A stretch of DNA of 64,000 bases from the NCBI RefSeq assembly GCF_902809845.1, contig NZ_CADDWI010000008.1:806001-870000 (forward strand), read 5' to 3'. Numbering within the stretch: position 1 is the stretch's first letter; every line of letters begins with the position of its first letter. Source of the stretch: Chelativorans sp. Marseille-P2723. Lineage in GTDB: Bacteria > Pseudomonadota > Alphaproteobacteria > Rhizobiales > Rhizobiaceae. Both the position numbers and the translations under genes were made by a program. Shown here piece after piece: positions 1 to 8,972 of the stretch. The notes beneath the pieces were generated by a model, which worked only from the letters and a program-made list of their open reading frames with translations, was not told where the DNA came from and searched no databases.

Positions 1-495
1 CATGCCGCTTTCGCTGAAAGCGAACCGGGGAAGGGGACAAACTGGGCAACCTTCTGGACATTGCTGGCAGCGCAGGGTGCGCGTGGCGAACGAGGCCCCC
101 AGGGTGAAGTGGGGCCGGCCGGTGAGCGAGGTCCGCAAGGTGAGAAGGGTCATACGGGCGACGCCTATGAAAGCTACGGCGTCTCCATCTTCAGGAGCGA
201 GGGCATCGTGCCCGGGGGGTACTACGCTGATCGCCGTGCCAATGCGGCAAGTGTGCAGGCTTATCTCTATGCCGAGATAATCGACGGCGATCCCGGCAGC
301 GCTGTCGATCTTTACCTAGAGGTGGGAGGCTCGATGGTTTTAGGGCCTATCATGGTAACGCAAGGCAATCCCCAAGCAATTTCCAGTCTCGACGTGTCGG
401 TTGCCGAAGGGGATACGGTCAGCTTCGTTGTCGTTTCCATCACCGGAGGCGTCGTTCGCGACCTATTCGTCAAGAGTTACGGAGCCATGACCTAG
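1..495 (+). CDS. Collagen-like phage-tail-type protein (5' end outside window)
   Basis: The frame is open from the first base, so the true start lies upstream; a TTG at 61 is possible but unnecessary. Ten consecutive Gly-X-Y triplets (GAR GER GPQ through GDA) are encoded at about 76-165. A roughly 105-residue, beta-rich C-terminal part follows with no recognised enzymatic motif. Short collagen-like stretches of this kind are common in phage tail fibres and bacterial surface proteins, where they make trimeric rods. The sequence just before the triplets (GTNWATFWT) is also tail-fibre-like. There is no signal peptide in the visible part. The next gene runs toward it on the other strand. The host-recognition role is inferred. 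Confidence 0.7.
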   Translation, partial: HAAFAESEPGKGTNWATFWTLLAAQGARGERGPQGEVGPAGERGPQGEKGHTGDAYESYGVSIFRSEGIVPGGYYADRRANAASVQAYLYAEIIDGDPGSAVDLYLEVGGSMVLGPIMVTQGNPQAISSLDVSVAEGDTVSFVVVSITGGVVRDLFVKSYGAMT

Positions 496-522
496 AGGAA
501 CTCCAGGAAGCGTCCATATGGC

Positions 523-544
523 TTTCCCGCGGAATTCCGGGAAA
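523..544. other. Inverted repeat after the collagen-like gene
   Basis: TTTCCCG (523-529) and CGGGAAA (538-544) form a 7-bp stem with an 8-base loop. It lies between two convergent genes and could end transcription on either strand. On the plus strand it is followed by an A-rich run, not T, so it is not a textbook terminator. Confidence 0.3.
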
Positions 545-673
545 AGAAAAAACTGAGATCCGACGTTCCGGAAACACTGAAACTTGCGGAGCTGCACCGG
601 GAGAAGCCGGACACGCTTCTCCCGGTCGTTCATTGCGGCGAGGTTCACCAGGGGCTGCCTGCCACCCGCTGGC

Positions 674-2347
674 TTAGTTATGATGGGGCACGTCCAGACG
701 CGATGCGCGGAGCAGGCCTTCCTGCTCGAGAACGGGATAGGCGCTCGAAGCAAGCAGTGAGTTGATTTGCTTCAAATCCCTGATCGTGTCGAGGTGCAAC
801 GAACTGCTTTCCACGCTGACATTCTTACGTTTGCGAAGACGTTCGAAATGCCGGCGGTTGGTCGACTTCTCCAGATCCCGCAGGCGGTCTTTCTCCTGCA
901 CGAGTTGGCGCGCAGTCTGCTTGTCGCGTGTCACCAGTACATTGAAGGCAAGGCGCGCATTTGCCAGCACTGCCGCATGGAAGGAGCTTACCTCCTCCCA
1001 ACCCTCAGGCGCGAAGGTGAGATTGCGCTCGTGCTTCTTGCGGACATGGACGAGCATGTTGCGCACGATGACGTCGCCAGCCTGTTCCAGCCTTATCGAC
1101 CCGTTGAGAAGCTCCTGCACGCGGCGCGATTCGGCTTCGCTGAGTTCTCGCCGGGCGATTTCCGCGAGATAAAGCTTCACCGCGGCGTGCCGGCGATCGA
1201 TGCGGTCATCCAGGGCGGCAAGAGCTGCTGCAGCTTCTGGGCTGTAATCCTCGTAAAGTCCGATGATGCGCACGAGCATCACTTCGAGAGTTTCGCAAAT
1301 GCGTACAACTTCGCGCGTGGCGTTGGCGATTGCCTCGGCCGGCCTGTCCAGTGCGTCTGGATCGAGGGCGCTTACCTCGAACGGGTCTTCGGTCGGGCCA
1401 TGCGCGGGCGCACCTGTCCTAAGCAGGATCATCTCGGCGGCCCTATAGACGAAAGTGGCAAGCGGCAGGCCAAGGATCACGACGATAAGGTTGAAGCCGA
1501 TATGGGCGTGGATCACTTGTGCTGATGGCTCGCCACCCAGGAATGTGGGCGAGGGATCGAGCAGGACGAAGCCCGTCACGATGAGGATAGAGAAGAGGCC
1601 GCGCAAGGCCAGATTGGCAACGGGTACGGCACGAGCCGAGGCCGGCATCGTTCGTGATAGCGCCGTCGCAATGAGGCCGGCTCCGAGATTTGCGCCAAGC
1701 ACGAGCACGATTCCAAGTTCCGGCGAGATGATACCTCTGGCCGCGAGCGCCACCAGAAGCAGGATTGTGGCGATACTTGAATGAAAGAGCCACGTGATTA
1801 TTGCCGCCAGCAGGAAGGCAATGCCTGGATCGTCTTCCAGATAGGCTGTGATGACCGGCAGCACGGTGCTTTGGCGAAGCGGCTCGGAGGCCCGTCCGAT
1901 CATCTGCAGGGATAAAAGAAGAAGGCCGATGCCGACGAGGATACGTCCGACCTGCCGCCAGTTCCGGCTCTCCGTGGCAAGAAAGATGCTGGTGCCTGCA
2001 AAAAGGCTGATCGGAATGAGAAGGCTAAGGTCGAAGCTCAGGATCCTGACCACGAGCGCCGAACCCAGATCGGCCCCCAATACGGCGAACAAGCCCGCAG
2101 TACCGCCTACAATGCCCGATCCAACGAATGAGCCGACTAGAAGCACAACGGCGGTTGAACTCTGCAAGGCGATAGCAAGGCTTGTGCCTGCGAGCACCGC
2201 CATCAAGGGGTTGCGCAGCGCGGCTCTCAGCCTCTGGCGGAGCACGTCGCCATAGGCGCGTGTGACACCCGTGCGTACCATGCGCGTGGCCCAAAGCAGG
2301 AGAGCTACCGCGCCGGCCAGATGTATGATCACCAGCGTCCCGCTCAT
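674..2347 (-). CDS. Na/Pi cotransporter family protein with PhoU-like tail
   Basis: This 557-residue membrane protein has an N-terminal hydrophobic half of about eight to ten segments. It carries the QSST motif of type II Na/Pi cotransporters at residues 62-65 and a second, divergent repeat (HSSIATI) near residue 190. The C-terminal third (about 340-540) is helical and charged, like the PhoU domain that follows the transport domain in bacterial NptA/YjbB proteins. It probably moves phosphate across the inner membrane coupled to sodium; some relatives export phosphate. The ATG at 2347 has an AAGGGA ribosome site. It stands alone and no Pho box was seen upstream. Confidence 0.88.
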   Translation of the reverse strand: MSGTLVIIHLAGAVALLLWATRMVRTGVTRAYGDVLRQRLRAALRNPLMAVLAGTSLAIALQSSTAVVLLVGSFVGSGIVGGTAGLFAVLGADLGSALVVRILSFDLSLLIPISLFAGTSIFLATESRNWRQVGRILVGIGLLLLSLQMIGRASEPLRQSTVLPVITAYLEDDPGIAFLLAAIITWLFHSSIATILLLVALAARGIISPELGIVLVLGANLGAGLIATALSRTMPASARAVPVANLALRGLFSILIVTGFVLLDPSPTFLGGEPSAQVIHAHIGFNLIVVILGLPLATFVYRAAEMILLRTGAPAHGPTEDPFEVSALDPDALDRPAEAIANATREVVRICETLEVMLVRIIGLYEDYSPEAAAALAALDDRIDRRHAAVKLYLAEIARRELSEAESRRVQELLNGSIRLEQAGDVIVRNMLVHVRKKHERNLTFAPEGWEEVSSFHAAVLANARLAFNVLVTRDKQTARQLVQEKDRLRDLEKSTNRRHFERLRKRKNVSVESSSLHLDTIRDLKQINSLLASSAYPVLEQEGLLRASRLDVPHHN

Positions 2348-2538
2348 TGTTGCATCCCTTTATGATGCCGAAAGAACTTGCAGTAATATAAGGAGGGTGT
2401 TGCGGGCATTTGCGTTGATCAATCAGCCTTTCTGAAGAAAACGGAATTCAAGTCTGCTGGTAAATCTAGGGCGAAAGCTCCTGTGGCGCAGGGCTGCCGC
2501 ACGCATCATGCCGAGCAGTGCGGAGAAAGACGGTTCAG

Positions 2539-3171
2539 CTAAGCCGGCAGCCGCAGTGTCGACCGTCCGGGATGAAGCAACGAGCCGACCGCCGGAGCAT
2601 CGGGCATAATCCAGTTCGGTTCCCGATCCACCATGCGGTGGAGGAAGGGTATTGCTAATGAAGGCATTTCCTTCGCATTTTCCTTGAACGACCACCAGAA
2701 ACGAAGGTCCTCCGCGAACTTGCCCGGTTCGACGGGCCTGTCGCCGTCTTGCTGACTGACGGCGGATACACCGAAAATGCAGAAGCTTGTGTACAGAAAG
2801 CCTTCCGGCCAGAAACGGGCGATGTCGGCCATTCCCGAAGCTTTCTCATCTGTCTGCTTTGCAGGAGATAGCTGCCCTGGCGCTGAATGGTCATCTACCG
2901 GGGCGCCGCGCAGCAATTCGCGCAGAAGCACGCCGGCGGCCAGCACGATCAGATCCGATCTGTCCATAGGCAAATGCGCGCGCAATTCGTCCAAACTCTC
3001 GAGCCAGTCGAAGAAGACCCGTGCCAAGCTGACGTCATCGATCTCATAGCCGATGCCGAAAGCGTCGCGCACCTCGCTGGCATGCCTGCGAAAGGCCATG
3101 CGGAACCAGCGCCATTGCCGCAGCCTATGACGTGGATCGGGAAGTGAGGCAAGAGTGTTCTGAAACATCAT
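2539..3171 (-). CDS. Unknown protein divergent from the polyol PTS operon
   Basis: A 210-residue soluble protein that I do not recognise. I chose the ATG at 3171 (MMFQNTL) because GAAGGA precedes it; the longer frame to 3258 lacks a ribosome site. It is rich in Arg, Trp and acidic residues, with an RHRLRQWRWFRMAFRR basic patch near the N terminus and no membrane segments. It diverges from gutM across about 150 bp, so the two may share control. No function is assigned. Confidence 0.6.
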   Translation of the reverse strand: MMFQNTLASLPDPRHRLRQWRWFRMAFRRHASEVRDAFGIGYEIDDVSLARVFFDWLESLDELRAHLPMDRSDLIVLAAGVLLRELLRGAPVDDHSAPGQLSPAKQTDEKASGMADIARFWPEGFLYTSFCIFGVSAVSQQDGDRPVEPGKFAEDLRFWWSFKENAKEMPSLAIPFLHRMVDREPNWIMPDAPAVGSLLHPGRSTLRLPA

Positions 3172-3251
3172 GCTTGATCCTTCCTTCGAAGGTGCTGCAG
3201 AAAATGGATACAGAAAAAAATCCAGGATCAATTTGGCCTCTTTTATACATA

Positions 3252-3277
3252 TTGACAACTGTAAAGACAGATGTTCT
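3252..3277 (+). promoter_or_regulatory. Possible promoter/operator of the polyol PTS operon
   Basis: TTGAC at 3252-3256 is followed by ACAGATGTTCT at 3267-3277, about 48 bp before gutM. A similar TTGAC plus ACANATGWTC pair occurs at 10772-10793 and 16342-16362, upstream of the next two operons. This could be a -35 element with an operator for the SorC regulator at 8973. No convincing -10 box stands out. Confidence 0.35.
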
Positions 3278-3324
3278 CCTTCAAGTGGAGGAGCGCCGCT
3301 TCAACGCGGCGCAGGGAGGCTTCG

Positions 3325-3765
3325 ATGGCTATTTGGCAATGGGCTATCCTGGCGCTAGCTGTTGTCTGGGGCTTGCAGTCTTTCGGCACCTGGCTGCAAA
3401 TGCGCCATTATACCGATGTCATGAAGGGCATCTCCAACCGTTACAAGCAAGGCTATGTGGGTGCGGGAAATGCCAAGGGCCGACTCGGCAAGGGTGTTAT
3501 CGTGCTCGTCGTGGTCGATGAAGCGCTGAGGATCGAACGCTTCCTCCAGATGAGCGGTCGGTCGGTCTTGGCCAAATTTGTGCGGATGCCGCATTACGAG
3601 GGGCAGAGCCTCGATGACCTGCGCGGCGAATCACAAATACTGAAGGAAGCAGAGCCGGGGGTCGCTCTTGCCGTCGCCAGGGCGGTGGAGCAGATCGACA
3701 AGGCGCGCGGGCAGAAGAGCGGCGAGGCCCCGATCCCGCTCAATGCGGTGGAAACCGGGGCTTAG
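3325..3765 (+). CDS. gutM: Glucitol operon activator GutM family protein
   Basis: A 146-residue protein with one N-terminal membrane segment (MAIWQWAILALAVVWGLQSF) and a cytoplasmic remainder. In enterobacteria GutM is an accessory activator of the glucitol (srl) operon. The start at 3325 has a GGGAGG ribosome site; an earlier ATG at 3271 does not. It opens the PTS operon, 111 bp before srlA, whereas E. coli has gutM after the PTS genes. How a membrane-anchored GutM acts is not clear for the family. Confidence 0.85.
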   Translation: MAIWQWAILALAVVWGLQSFGTWLQMRHYTDVMKGISNRYKQGYVGAGNAKGRLGKGVIVLVVVDEALRIERFLQMSGRSVLAKFVRMPHYEGQSLDDLRGESQILKEAEPGVALAVARAVEQIDKARGQKSGEAPIPLNAVETGA

Positions 3766-3876
3766 ATCCGGCCAACGGCACGGATCCATATCCGGGCAGC
3801 AATTGATCGCCAAGTGGGGGCGAAACGGGATCTGGAGGAGCTTTCGGCCTGCGGGCCGATTTTAACGGGAGGCGAC

Positions 3877-4635
3877 ATGTCATTTGTATCCATATTGGCT
3901 CAACACGCCGATCTGGCGGCGTTGAGCCTCAATCACGCAGGCGCGCTGGTGCAGGACGCTGTCCTCCACAGCGGTCATACGATCCAAGACGGAGCCGACA
4001 AACTTATCATTCTCGCCCAGGCCGAGAACGGCATTACGGTGGAGGAATTCCGGGAGCGGCTTGAGGGCGTCGAGCAGGAAGAGCAGGTTGGGTGGCTTTC
4101 GGCAGCGGGACGCTACTTCATCGGCATCTTTCAACAGGGTGGTGAAGTGTTCGCCGGTTTCGTAACCGGGATCATTCCAACCCTCGTGGTGCTGATGACG
4201 GCGTTCTATGCGCTGACAGAGCTTATCGGCGAACAGCGCGTGCACGGTGCTGCCCAATGGGCGGGACGGATCGCCTTGACCCGCTATACGATCCTTCCCG
4301 TGCTTGCCGTCTTCTTCCTTACGAATCCGATGGCCTACACCTTCGGAACCTTTCTTGAGGAAAAGCACAAGCCCGCTTTCTACGATGCGGCAGTTTCCTA
4401 TGTTCATCCGCCGCTCGGCCTCTTTCCGCATGTAAATCCCGGCGAATATTTCGTCTGGGGCGGGATTCTGGTGGCACTTCTGGAACTGGAGCGTAACGGC
4501 TCGGTCCCGACCGGCTATCACATCAACGTTGCGGTCTGGTACGCCATCGTGGGCCTCATCGTCATCCTGCTAAAAGGCATGCTGACGGAGCGCATCACGA
4601 TGATCATGGCGCGCCGGCAGGGCGTCGAGCTCTGA
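3877..4635 (+). CDS. srlA: PTS glucitol/sorbitol-type EIIC (IIC2-type) membrane component
   Basis: A 252-residue integral membrane protein of the Gut family of PTS permeases. Visible marks are the long hydrophobic segment around GIIPTLVVLMTAFYALTELI, the stretch FLTNPMAYTFGTFLEEKHKP and the motif HVNPGEYFVWGG. It forms the translocation channel together with the C-terminal part of SrlE. The start at 3877 has AACGGGAGGC just upstream; a longer frame from 3814 has no ribosome site. It lies 14 bp from srlE. Family members import sorbitol or related hexitols as the 6-phosphate; the substrate here is not proven. Confidence 0.93.
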   Translation: MSFVSILAQHADLAALSLNHAGALVQDAVLHSGHTIQDGADKLIILAQAENGITVEEFRERLEGVEQEEQVGWLSAAGRYFIGIFQQGGEVFAGFVTGIIPTLVVLMTAFYALTELIGEQRVHGAAQWAGRIALTRYTILPVLAVFFLTNPMAYTFGTFLEEKHKPAFYDAAVSYVHPPLGLFPHVNPGEYFVWGGILVALLELERNGSVPTGYHINVAVWYAIVGLIVILLKGMLTERITMIMARRQGVEL

Positions 4636-4649
4636 GGGAGGGCACAACA

Positions 4650-5669
4650 ATGTCCATCGTCAAGGAATTCACTGCCGTCAAGGTCACGAAGGGTGCCGGC
4701 GGCTGGGGCGGCCCCCTCGTCATCAAACCGACCATCGAGCGCAGCAAGATCGTCTCCATCACCGGGGGCGAAATCCATCCCGTTGCCCGCCGGCTTGCGG
4801 AGCTGACCGGGGGGGAGGTTGTCGACGGCTTCCGCACACCGCCGGTAGAAGGTGAGATTGCAGCGGTGGTGGTGGATTGCGGCGGCACTGCACGCTGCGG
4901 CGTCTATCCGCGCAAGCGCATCCCCACGATCAACGTCATGCCCGTCGGACAGGTGGGGCCGCTGGCGCAGTTCATCACCGAGGACATCTATGTCTCCGGC
5001 GTCACTCCCGCCGACATGGCGCTCGCCGAAGCCGGCGAGGCGGTGACGACAGGCGCAATCGGTGGCGCGGCAAAATCGCCGGCGGATTTCTCCACACCCT
5101 CGGCGGCACCATTGCAACCCGCCGAAGAAGGTGGCGGCATTGTTGGCCTGATCAGTTCAATCGGCCGCGTAATGGGCCGCGTCGTCGGTGTCTTCTTCAA
5201 TGCTGGGCGGCGGACGATCGACCAGGTGGTGCGTAACGTGCTGCCCTTCATGGCTTTCGTCACCATGCTGATCGGCCTCATTCTGTATACGGGTATCGGG
5301 GATCTGCTTGCCCAGCCCATGGGTCCGCTCGCTAACAACATCGTTGGTCTGCTCGTCATCTCGGCCATTTGCGGGCTGCCATTCCTTTCGCCGGTTCTCG
5401 GGCCTGGTGCGGTCATCGCACAGGTGATCGGCGTTGCCATCATAGGCCCGCAGATTGCCAACGGTACGATTTCGCCTGCTATGGCACTGCCGGCGCTGTT
5501 TGCATACAACACTCAGGTCGGCTGTGACTTCGTGCCGGTGGGCCTTGCGCTCGGCGAGGCAAAGCCGAAGACGGTGGAGATCGGCGTGCCTGCGGTGCTC
5601 ATCAGCCGTCAGATAATGGGGCCGGTCTCCGTGTTAATCGCCTGGGTGTTCAGCCTGTTCGTGCTTTAG
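4650..5669 (+). CDS. srlE: PTS glucitol/sorbitol-type EIIB-C' component
   Basis: A 339-residue protein with a soluble N-terminal EIIB domain (about 1-160) and a membrane EIIC' domain (about 180-339). The conserved EIIB signature spans residues 75-96 (DCGGTARCGVYPRKRIPTIN). It contains Cys77 and Cys83, one of which should be the phosphocysteine that passes phosphate to the incoming polyol. The C-terminal half has several hydrophobic helices and the motif NTQVGCDFVPVGLALGEAKP. The length matches E. coli SrlE. GGAGGG precedes the ATG. Confidence 0.94.
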   Translation: MSIVKEFTAVKVTKGAGGWGGPLVIKPTIERSKIVSITGGEIHPVARRLAELTGGEVVDGFRTPPVEGEIAAVVVDCGGTARCGVYPRKRIPTINVMPVGQVGPLAQFITEDIYVSGVTPADMALAEAGEAVTTGAIGGAAKSPADFSTPSAAPLQPAEEGGGIVGLISSIGRVMGRVVGVFFNAGRRTIDQVVRNVLPFMAFVTMLIGLILYTGIGDLLAQPMGPLANNIVGLLVISAICGLPFLSPVLGPGAVIAQVIGVAIIGPQIANGTISPAMALPALFAYNTQVGCDFVPVGLALGEAKPKTVEIGVPAVLISRQIMGPVSVLIAWVFSLFVL

Positions 5670-5690
5670 GAAAGGTGGAATGAGGTCCTC

Positions 5691-6074
5691 ATGACGATCC
5701 ATTACAAGACCCGGTTTACGGGCATCGGGCCGGAAGTGGCGGACCTCGCCGAGAGCGGCGTCGTCATCCTGTTTGCTGACGGCGCCCCTCCGGAACTTGC
5801 AGAAGTCTCCGTGCTGCATGCGGCCGAGGGCCCGGCCGGCTTGCCGCCCGCGGTTGGCGCAACGGTGCGCATTGGCAAGCTCACTGCCACGATTACCGCC
5901 ATGGGCGAGACGGCATGGGCCAAGGTGGCTGACATGGGTCATGTCGTCTTGAGCTTTAACGGTGCTTCCGAGGCTGAGCGCCCCGGAGAGATTTGCGCCG
6001 AGCCTGTGGACGGGAAAGCGCTCGTGGCTGAATTGCGGCCGGGCGTGCAACTTGTAATCGAAACGGATGGCTGA
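5691..6074 (+). CDS. srlB: PTS glucitol/sorbitol-type EIIA component
   Basis: A 127-residue soluble EIIA of the glucitol family. It receives phosphate from HPr, here the HPr domain of the next gene, and gives it to SrlE. His43 in VSVLHAAEG is the likely phosphorylated histidine. The central AVGATVRIGKLTATITAMGE and the G-Q-hydrophobic C terminus are typical. It is 21 bp from srlE and 35 bp from the HPr-EI gene, so the phosphorelay is encoded in order from permease to general components. Confidence 0.92.
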   Translation: MTIHYKTRFTGIGPEVADLAESGVVILFADGAPPELAEVSVLHAAEGPAGLPPAVGATVRIGKLTATITAMGETAWAKVADMGHVVLSFNGASEAERPGEICAEPVDGKALVAELRPGVQLVIETDG

Positions 6075-6109
6075 CACTTCTGCCTTGCCAACACGAAGAA
6101 CGGACAGAC

Positions 6110-8077
6110 ATGGAACGCTCGACCATTGTCAGAGTGAGGGAGGGCCTGCACGCCCGGCCCGCCGCACGTTTTGTAAAGCTTGCCAAGACCTTCAAGTCAG
6201 ACATTGAACTTGCTAAGGGCGGCAAGTCTGCCAGCGCGAAAAGCTCCGTCAAGTTAATGCTGCTCACCGTCAAGGAGGGAGACGAGGTGACCCTCAAGGT
6301 TTCCGGCCCTGACGAGGACGAGGCAATGGGCATGCTCCTGGCCTATCTGGAAAATCCCGATGCGGGCCTTGACGGGGAAGCATCCTCCGCACCCGCAAGA
6401 AACAATGAGCGGCAGGAGACATTCTCGCAGGACAACACGCCTGGCCAACTGCCGGCTCATGGTTATAAGGGAGCGGCCGCCAGTGCTGGCGTGGCGCTTG
6501 GACCTGTCTTTGCTTATTTCCCTCCCGAGCTTGCTCCACCGCATCAGGAGATTCCGCCCGCCGGAAGGGAAGCGGAAAAGAAGCGCCTTCGGGCCGCCAT
6601 CGCGAAAGTGACGGCGCAGATGGAGAGCTCGGCCGCAGCCGAGGCGAGCGCCACCGATGCCGGCATCCTGCGCGCGCTGATTGAGCTTGCGAACGACGCC
6701 GACATCATTGCCAGTGCCGAGGAAACTATCGGAAGCGGGCTGGACGCGGTTTCCTCGATGATGGCCGCGGGGGCTGCCGTCGCGGCAAAATTCGAAGCGC
6801 TGGATGATGCTTATATGAAGGCCCGCGCGGAAGATCTTAATGCGGTCACCCGCCAGATCTGCCTGGCGCTTCTGGAACGGGAGGATGCCGATCTTGCCGA
6901 CATGCCTGACGGCGCGATTCTGGCCGCCAACGATATCGGCGCCTTCGATCTGGCGCGTGCGCCGCTGGACCGCATTGCCGGTATTGTTTGTGGCCATGGC
7001 GGTGCGACTTCCCATGTCGCCATCATCGCCCGTGGACGCGGCATCCCGGCGGTGCTCGGCCTCGGCAAGGATATCGAGGCGTTCCGCTCCGCCCAGCGCG
7101 CGGCCGTGGATGGCGGGTCAGGCCTTACATTTGCTGATCCCGATGCGGCAACCGAAAGCTATTTCAACGAGCGCATTGCGCATCAGGAGGAAGCAAGAAA
7201 GGCACTGAGCGCCTTTGCATCGGAAAGGCCGGTCCTTGCCAACCAGCAGGCGGTTGTCATTGCGGCCAATCTTGGTTCTCTGAAGGATATCCCCGACGCG
7301 CTTGCCGTGGGAGCAATGGGCGTGGGCCTTTTCCGTACGGAAATCATGTTCATGGCGCACCCTGCGCTGCCCTCGGAAGAAGAGCAATATGAGACCTATG
7401 CAGGACTGGCGGCAGCCTTCGCGCCGGACGAGGTCATCGTACGTACGCTTGATGTTGGGGGTGACAAGCCGATTACCGGCATTGATTTTCCCGATGAAGA
7501 CAATCCCTTTCTTGGGTGGCGCGGCATACGCATGTGCCTTGACCGGCCGGCAATCTTCAAGCCGCAGCTACGGGCGCTCCTTAGGGCTAATCAGCAGGGC
7601 AATCTGAAGGTCATGCTTCCCATGGTCTCGACCCTGGAGGAGCTTCGTCGCACAAGGGTTCTGGTGGAAGAGTGCGAAGCAGAACTTGAGCGCGAAGGCA
7701 GGCCCTTCCGTCGCTTTGCGCTCGGCGTAATGATCGAGACGCCAGCGGCCGTCATGATCGCGCCTGAACTTGCTGCCGAAGCGGCTTTCTTTTCCATCGG
7801 TACAAATGATCTGACGCAATATGTGATGGCGGCTGACAGGCTCAACAACTCTGTTGCCGCCCTTAATGACGTAAGAAACCCGGCCGTAATGCGGGCCATA
7901 GACGCTGCAGCGAAGGCAGGGCGCGAAGCGAGCATTCCCATTGGCATTTGCGGGGAGGCTGCCGCCGACACGCGGCTGGTCCCCAGCTTCCTCGAAATGG
8001 GCATCTACGAGTTTAGCATGAGCCCGTCATTCATTCTTGCCGCCAAGAAGGCGGTGATCGACCATATCGGCAAATGA
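6110..8077 (+). CDS. Fused HPr-Enzyme I phosphoenolpyruvate-protein phosphotransferase
   Basis: A 655-residue fusion of both general PTS proteins. The HPr domain (about 1-88) has the active His14 in GLHARPAA and the regulatory-type region KSASAKSSVKLM. After a linker, the Enzyme I part starts near residue 120 (YKGAAASAGVALGP). It has the phosphohistidine motif GGATSHVAIIARGRGIP with His302, and the PEP-binding C-terminal barrel (FRTEIMFM, GDKPI, FSIGTNDLTQY, CGEAAAD). It passes phosphate from PEP to SrlB. Many alphaproteobacteria keep only a nitrogen-type PTS without sugar permeases, so a dedicated fused phosphorelay beside a permease is notable. The length suits a two-domain fusion lacking the EIIA domain seen in FruB-type proteins. 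Confidence 0.94.
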   Translation: MERSTIVRVREGLHARPAARFVKLAKTFKSDIELAKGGKSASAKSSVKLMLLTVKEGDEVTLKVSGPDEDEAMGMLLAYLENPDAGLDGEASSAPARNNERQETFSQDNTPGQLPAHGYKGAAASAGVALGPVFAYFPPELAPPHQEIPPAGREAEKKRLRAAIAKVTAQMESSAAAEASATDAGILRALIELANDADIIASAEETIGSGLDAVSSMMAAGAAVAAKFEALDDAYMKARAEDLNAVTRQICLALLEREDADLADMPDGAILAANDIGAFDLARAPLDRIAGIVCGHGGATSHVAIIARGRGIPAVLGLGKDIEAFRSAQRAAVDGGSGLTFADPDAATESYFNERIAHQEEARKALSAFASERPVLANQQAVVIAANLGSLKDIPDALAVGAMGVGLFRTEIMFMAHPALPSEEEQYETYAGLAAAFAPDEVIVRTLDVGGDKPITGIDFPDEDNPFLGWRGIRMCLDRPAIFKPQLRALLRANQQGNLKVMLPMVSTLEELRRTRVLVEECEAELEREGRPFRRFALGVMIETPAAVMIAPELAAEAAFFSIGTNDLTQYVMAADRLNNSVAALNDVRNPAVMRAIDAAAKAGREASIPIGICGEAAADTRLVPSFLEMGIYEFSMSPSFILAAKKAVIDHIGK

Positions 8078-8079
8078 GA

Positions 8080-8904
8080 TCAGGGCAGATGCGGAGCCAT
8101 CTTGCTGTAGAGCTGGGCGAGCTGAAGTTCGGCATCGGTTCCGGACGAGGCAGCCAACAGCGCCTCTCGCCGGGCCAGTGCCGCCGTTACGACGCCTTCG
8201 ATAAGGCCCTCGCAATCCTTCTTGGTCCCCGCTACAGCATAGGCAAGGCCAATGAGGGCATAGCACAGCTCAGCGAGCTCCGCTTCCTTCTGCCGGCTCT
8301 CGTTACGGCCTGCGAGAGCGGAAAGCAGAATGATCGGTTCACGTCTGGCAAGTTCCAGTGCAAGGCGCGCCGACAATCGCCAGAATGCGCCGCTCTGCCC
8401 GCCAAGAGCGTCGGCCAGCAGTGCCGGGTCGCCGCGTCGGAGCGCCTGGTGAACATCCCCGAGGCGGGTTTCGTGCACGAGCGGATCGGGAAAGCCGAGC
8501 CGCTCCAGGATGTTGCGGATGAGGCGGTAGATATCCGCTCTGAATCGGAGCGAGCCCTCCATGCCGTGCAGAAAATGGAGGCGCGGCTCAAACGATCCGC
8601 TGTGGGTCCCGTAGGGACGCATCGGTGCAGGAGCAAATGTCACGACAATGGATTCTGCCTGGGTGATAGCCGAATCCGAGAGCCGCGCAATATCACGCAG
8701 GAAATCCAGCGGACTGCCGATGCCCCTGCTCTCAGCCGCCATGTTGGAGTTGGCGGCAAGTCTGCGCATCACATGGCGAGCATCGCGCACACGATCGCGC
8801 GCCATTGTCAAAAGACTATCGGCAAGACTGCCGAAGGGCGGACGGAATTCACCAGGGTTCTCAATCATGGCACTTGTTGGTATCCATCGGCACGTACACG
8901 CCAT
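8080..8904 (-). CDS. Unknown helical protein in the polyol locus
   Basis: A 274-residue, Ala/Leu/Arg-rich, probably all-helical soluble protein that I do not recognise. The frame ends 2 bp after the convergent HPr-EI gene and diverges from the SorC regulator across 68 bp. The start is uncertain: the ATG at 8904 has a weak GGAAT site, and an ATG at 8868 (MIENPGEF) is an alternative. A middle stretch (APMRPYGTHSGSFEPRLHFL) is the least repetitive part and may hold functional residues. There are no membrane segments. Its place between PTS and regulator suggests a role in the same pathway, but nothing identifies a reaction. Confidence 0.65.
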   Translation of the reverse strand: MACTCRWIPTSAMIENPGEFRPPFGSLADSLLTMARDRVRDARHVMRRLAANSNMAAESRGIGSPLDFLRDIARLSDSAITQAESIVVTFAPAPMRPYGTHSGSFEPRLHFLHGMEGSLRFRADIYRLIRNILERLGFPDPLVHETRLGDVHQALRRGDPALLADALGGQSGAFWRLSARLALELARREPIILLSALAGRNESRQKEAELAELCYALIGLAYAVAGTKKDCEGLIEGVVTAALARREALLAASSGTDAELQLAQLYSKMAPHLP

Positions 8905-8972
8905 AACGATTCCATTTTAGTCTAGAGGCAAGCATCGCCGATGCGAAGCAAATTGCGGCGCAGGGCCGCGCG

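Noticed and set aside
767-1525. 252-codon plus-strand frame opposite the Na/Pi cotransporter
   Set aside because: Shadow of a membrane protein; no start context.
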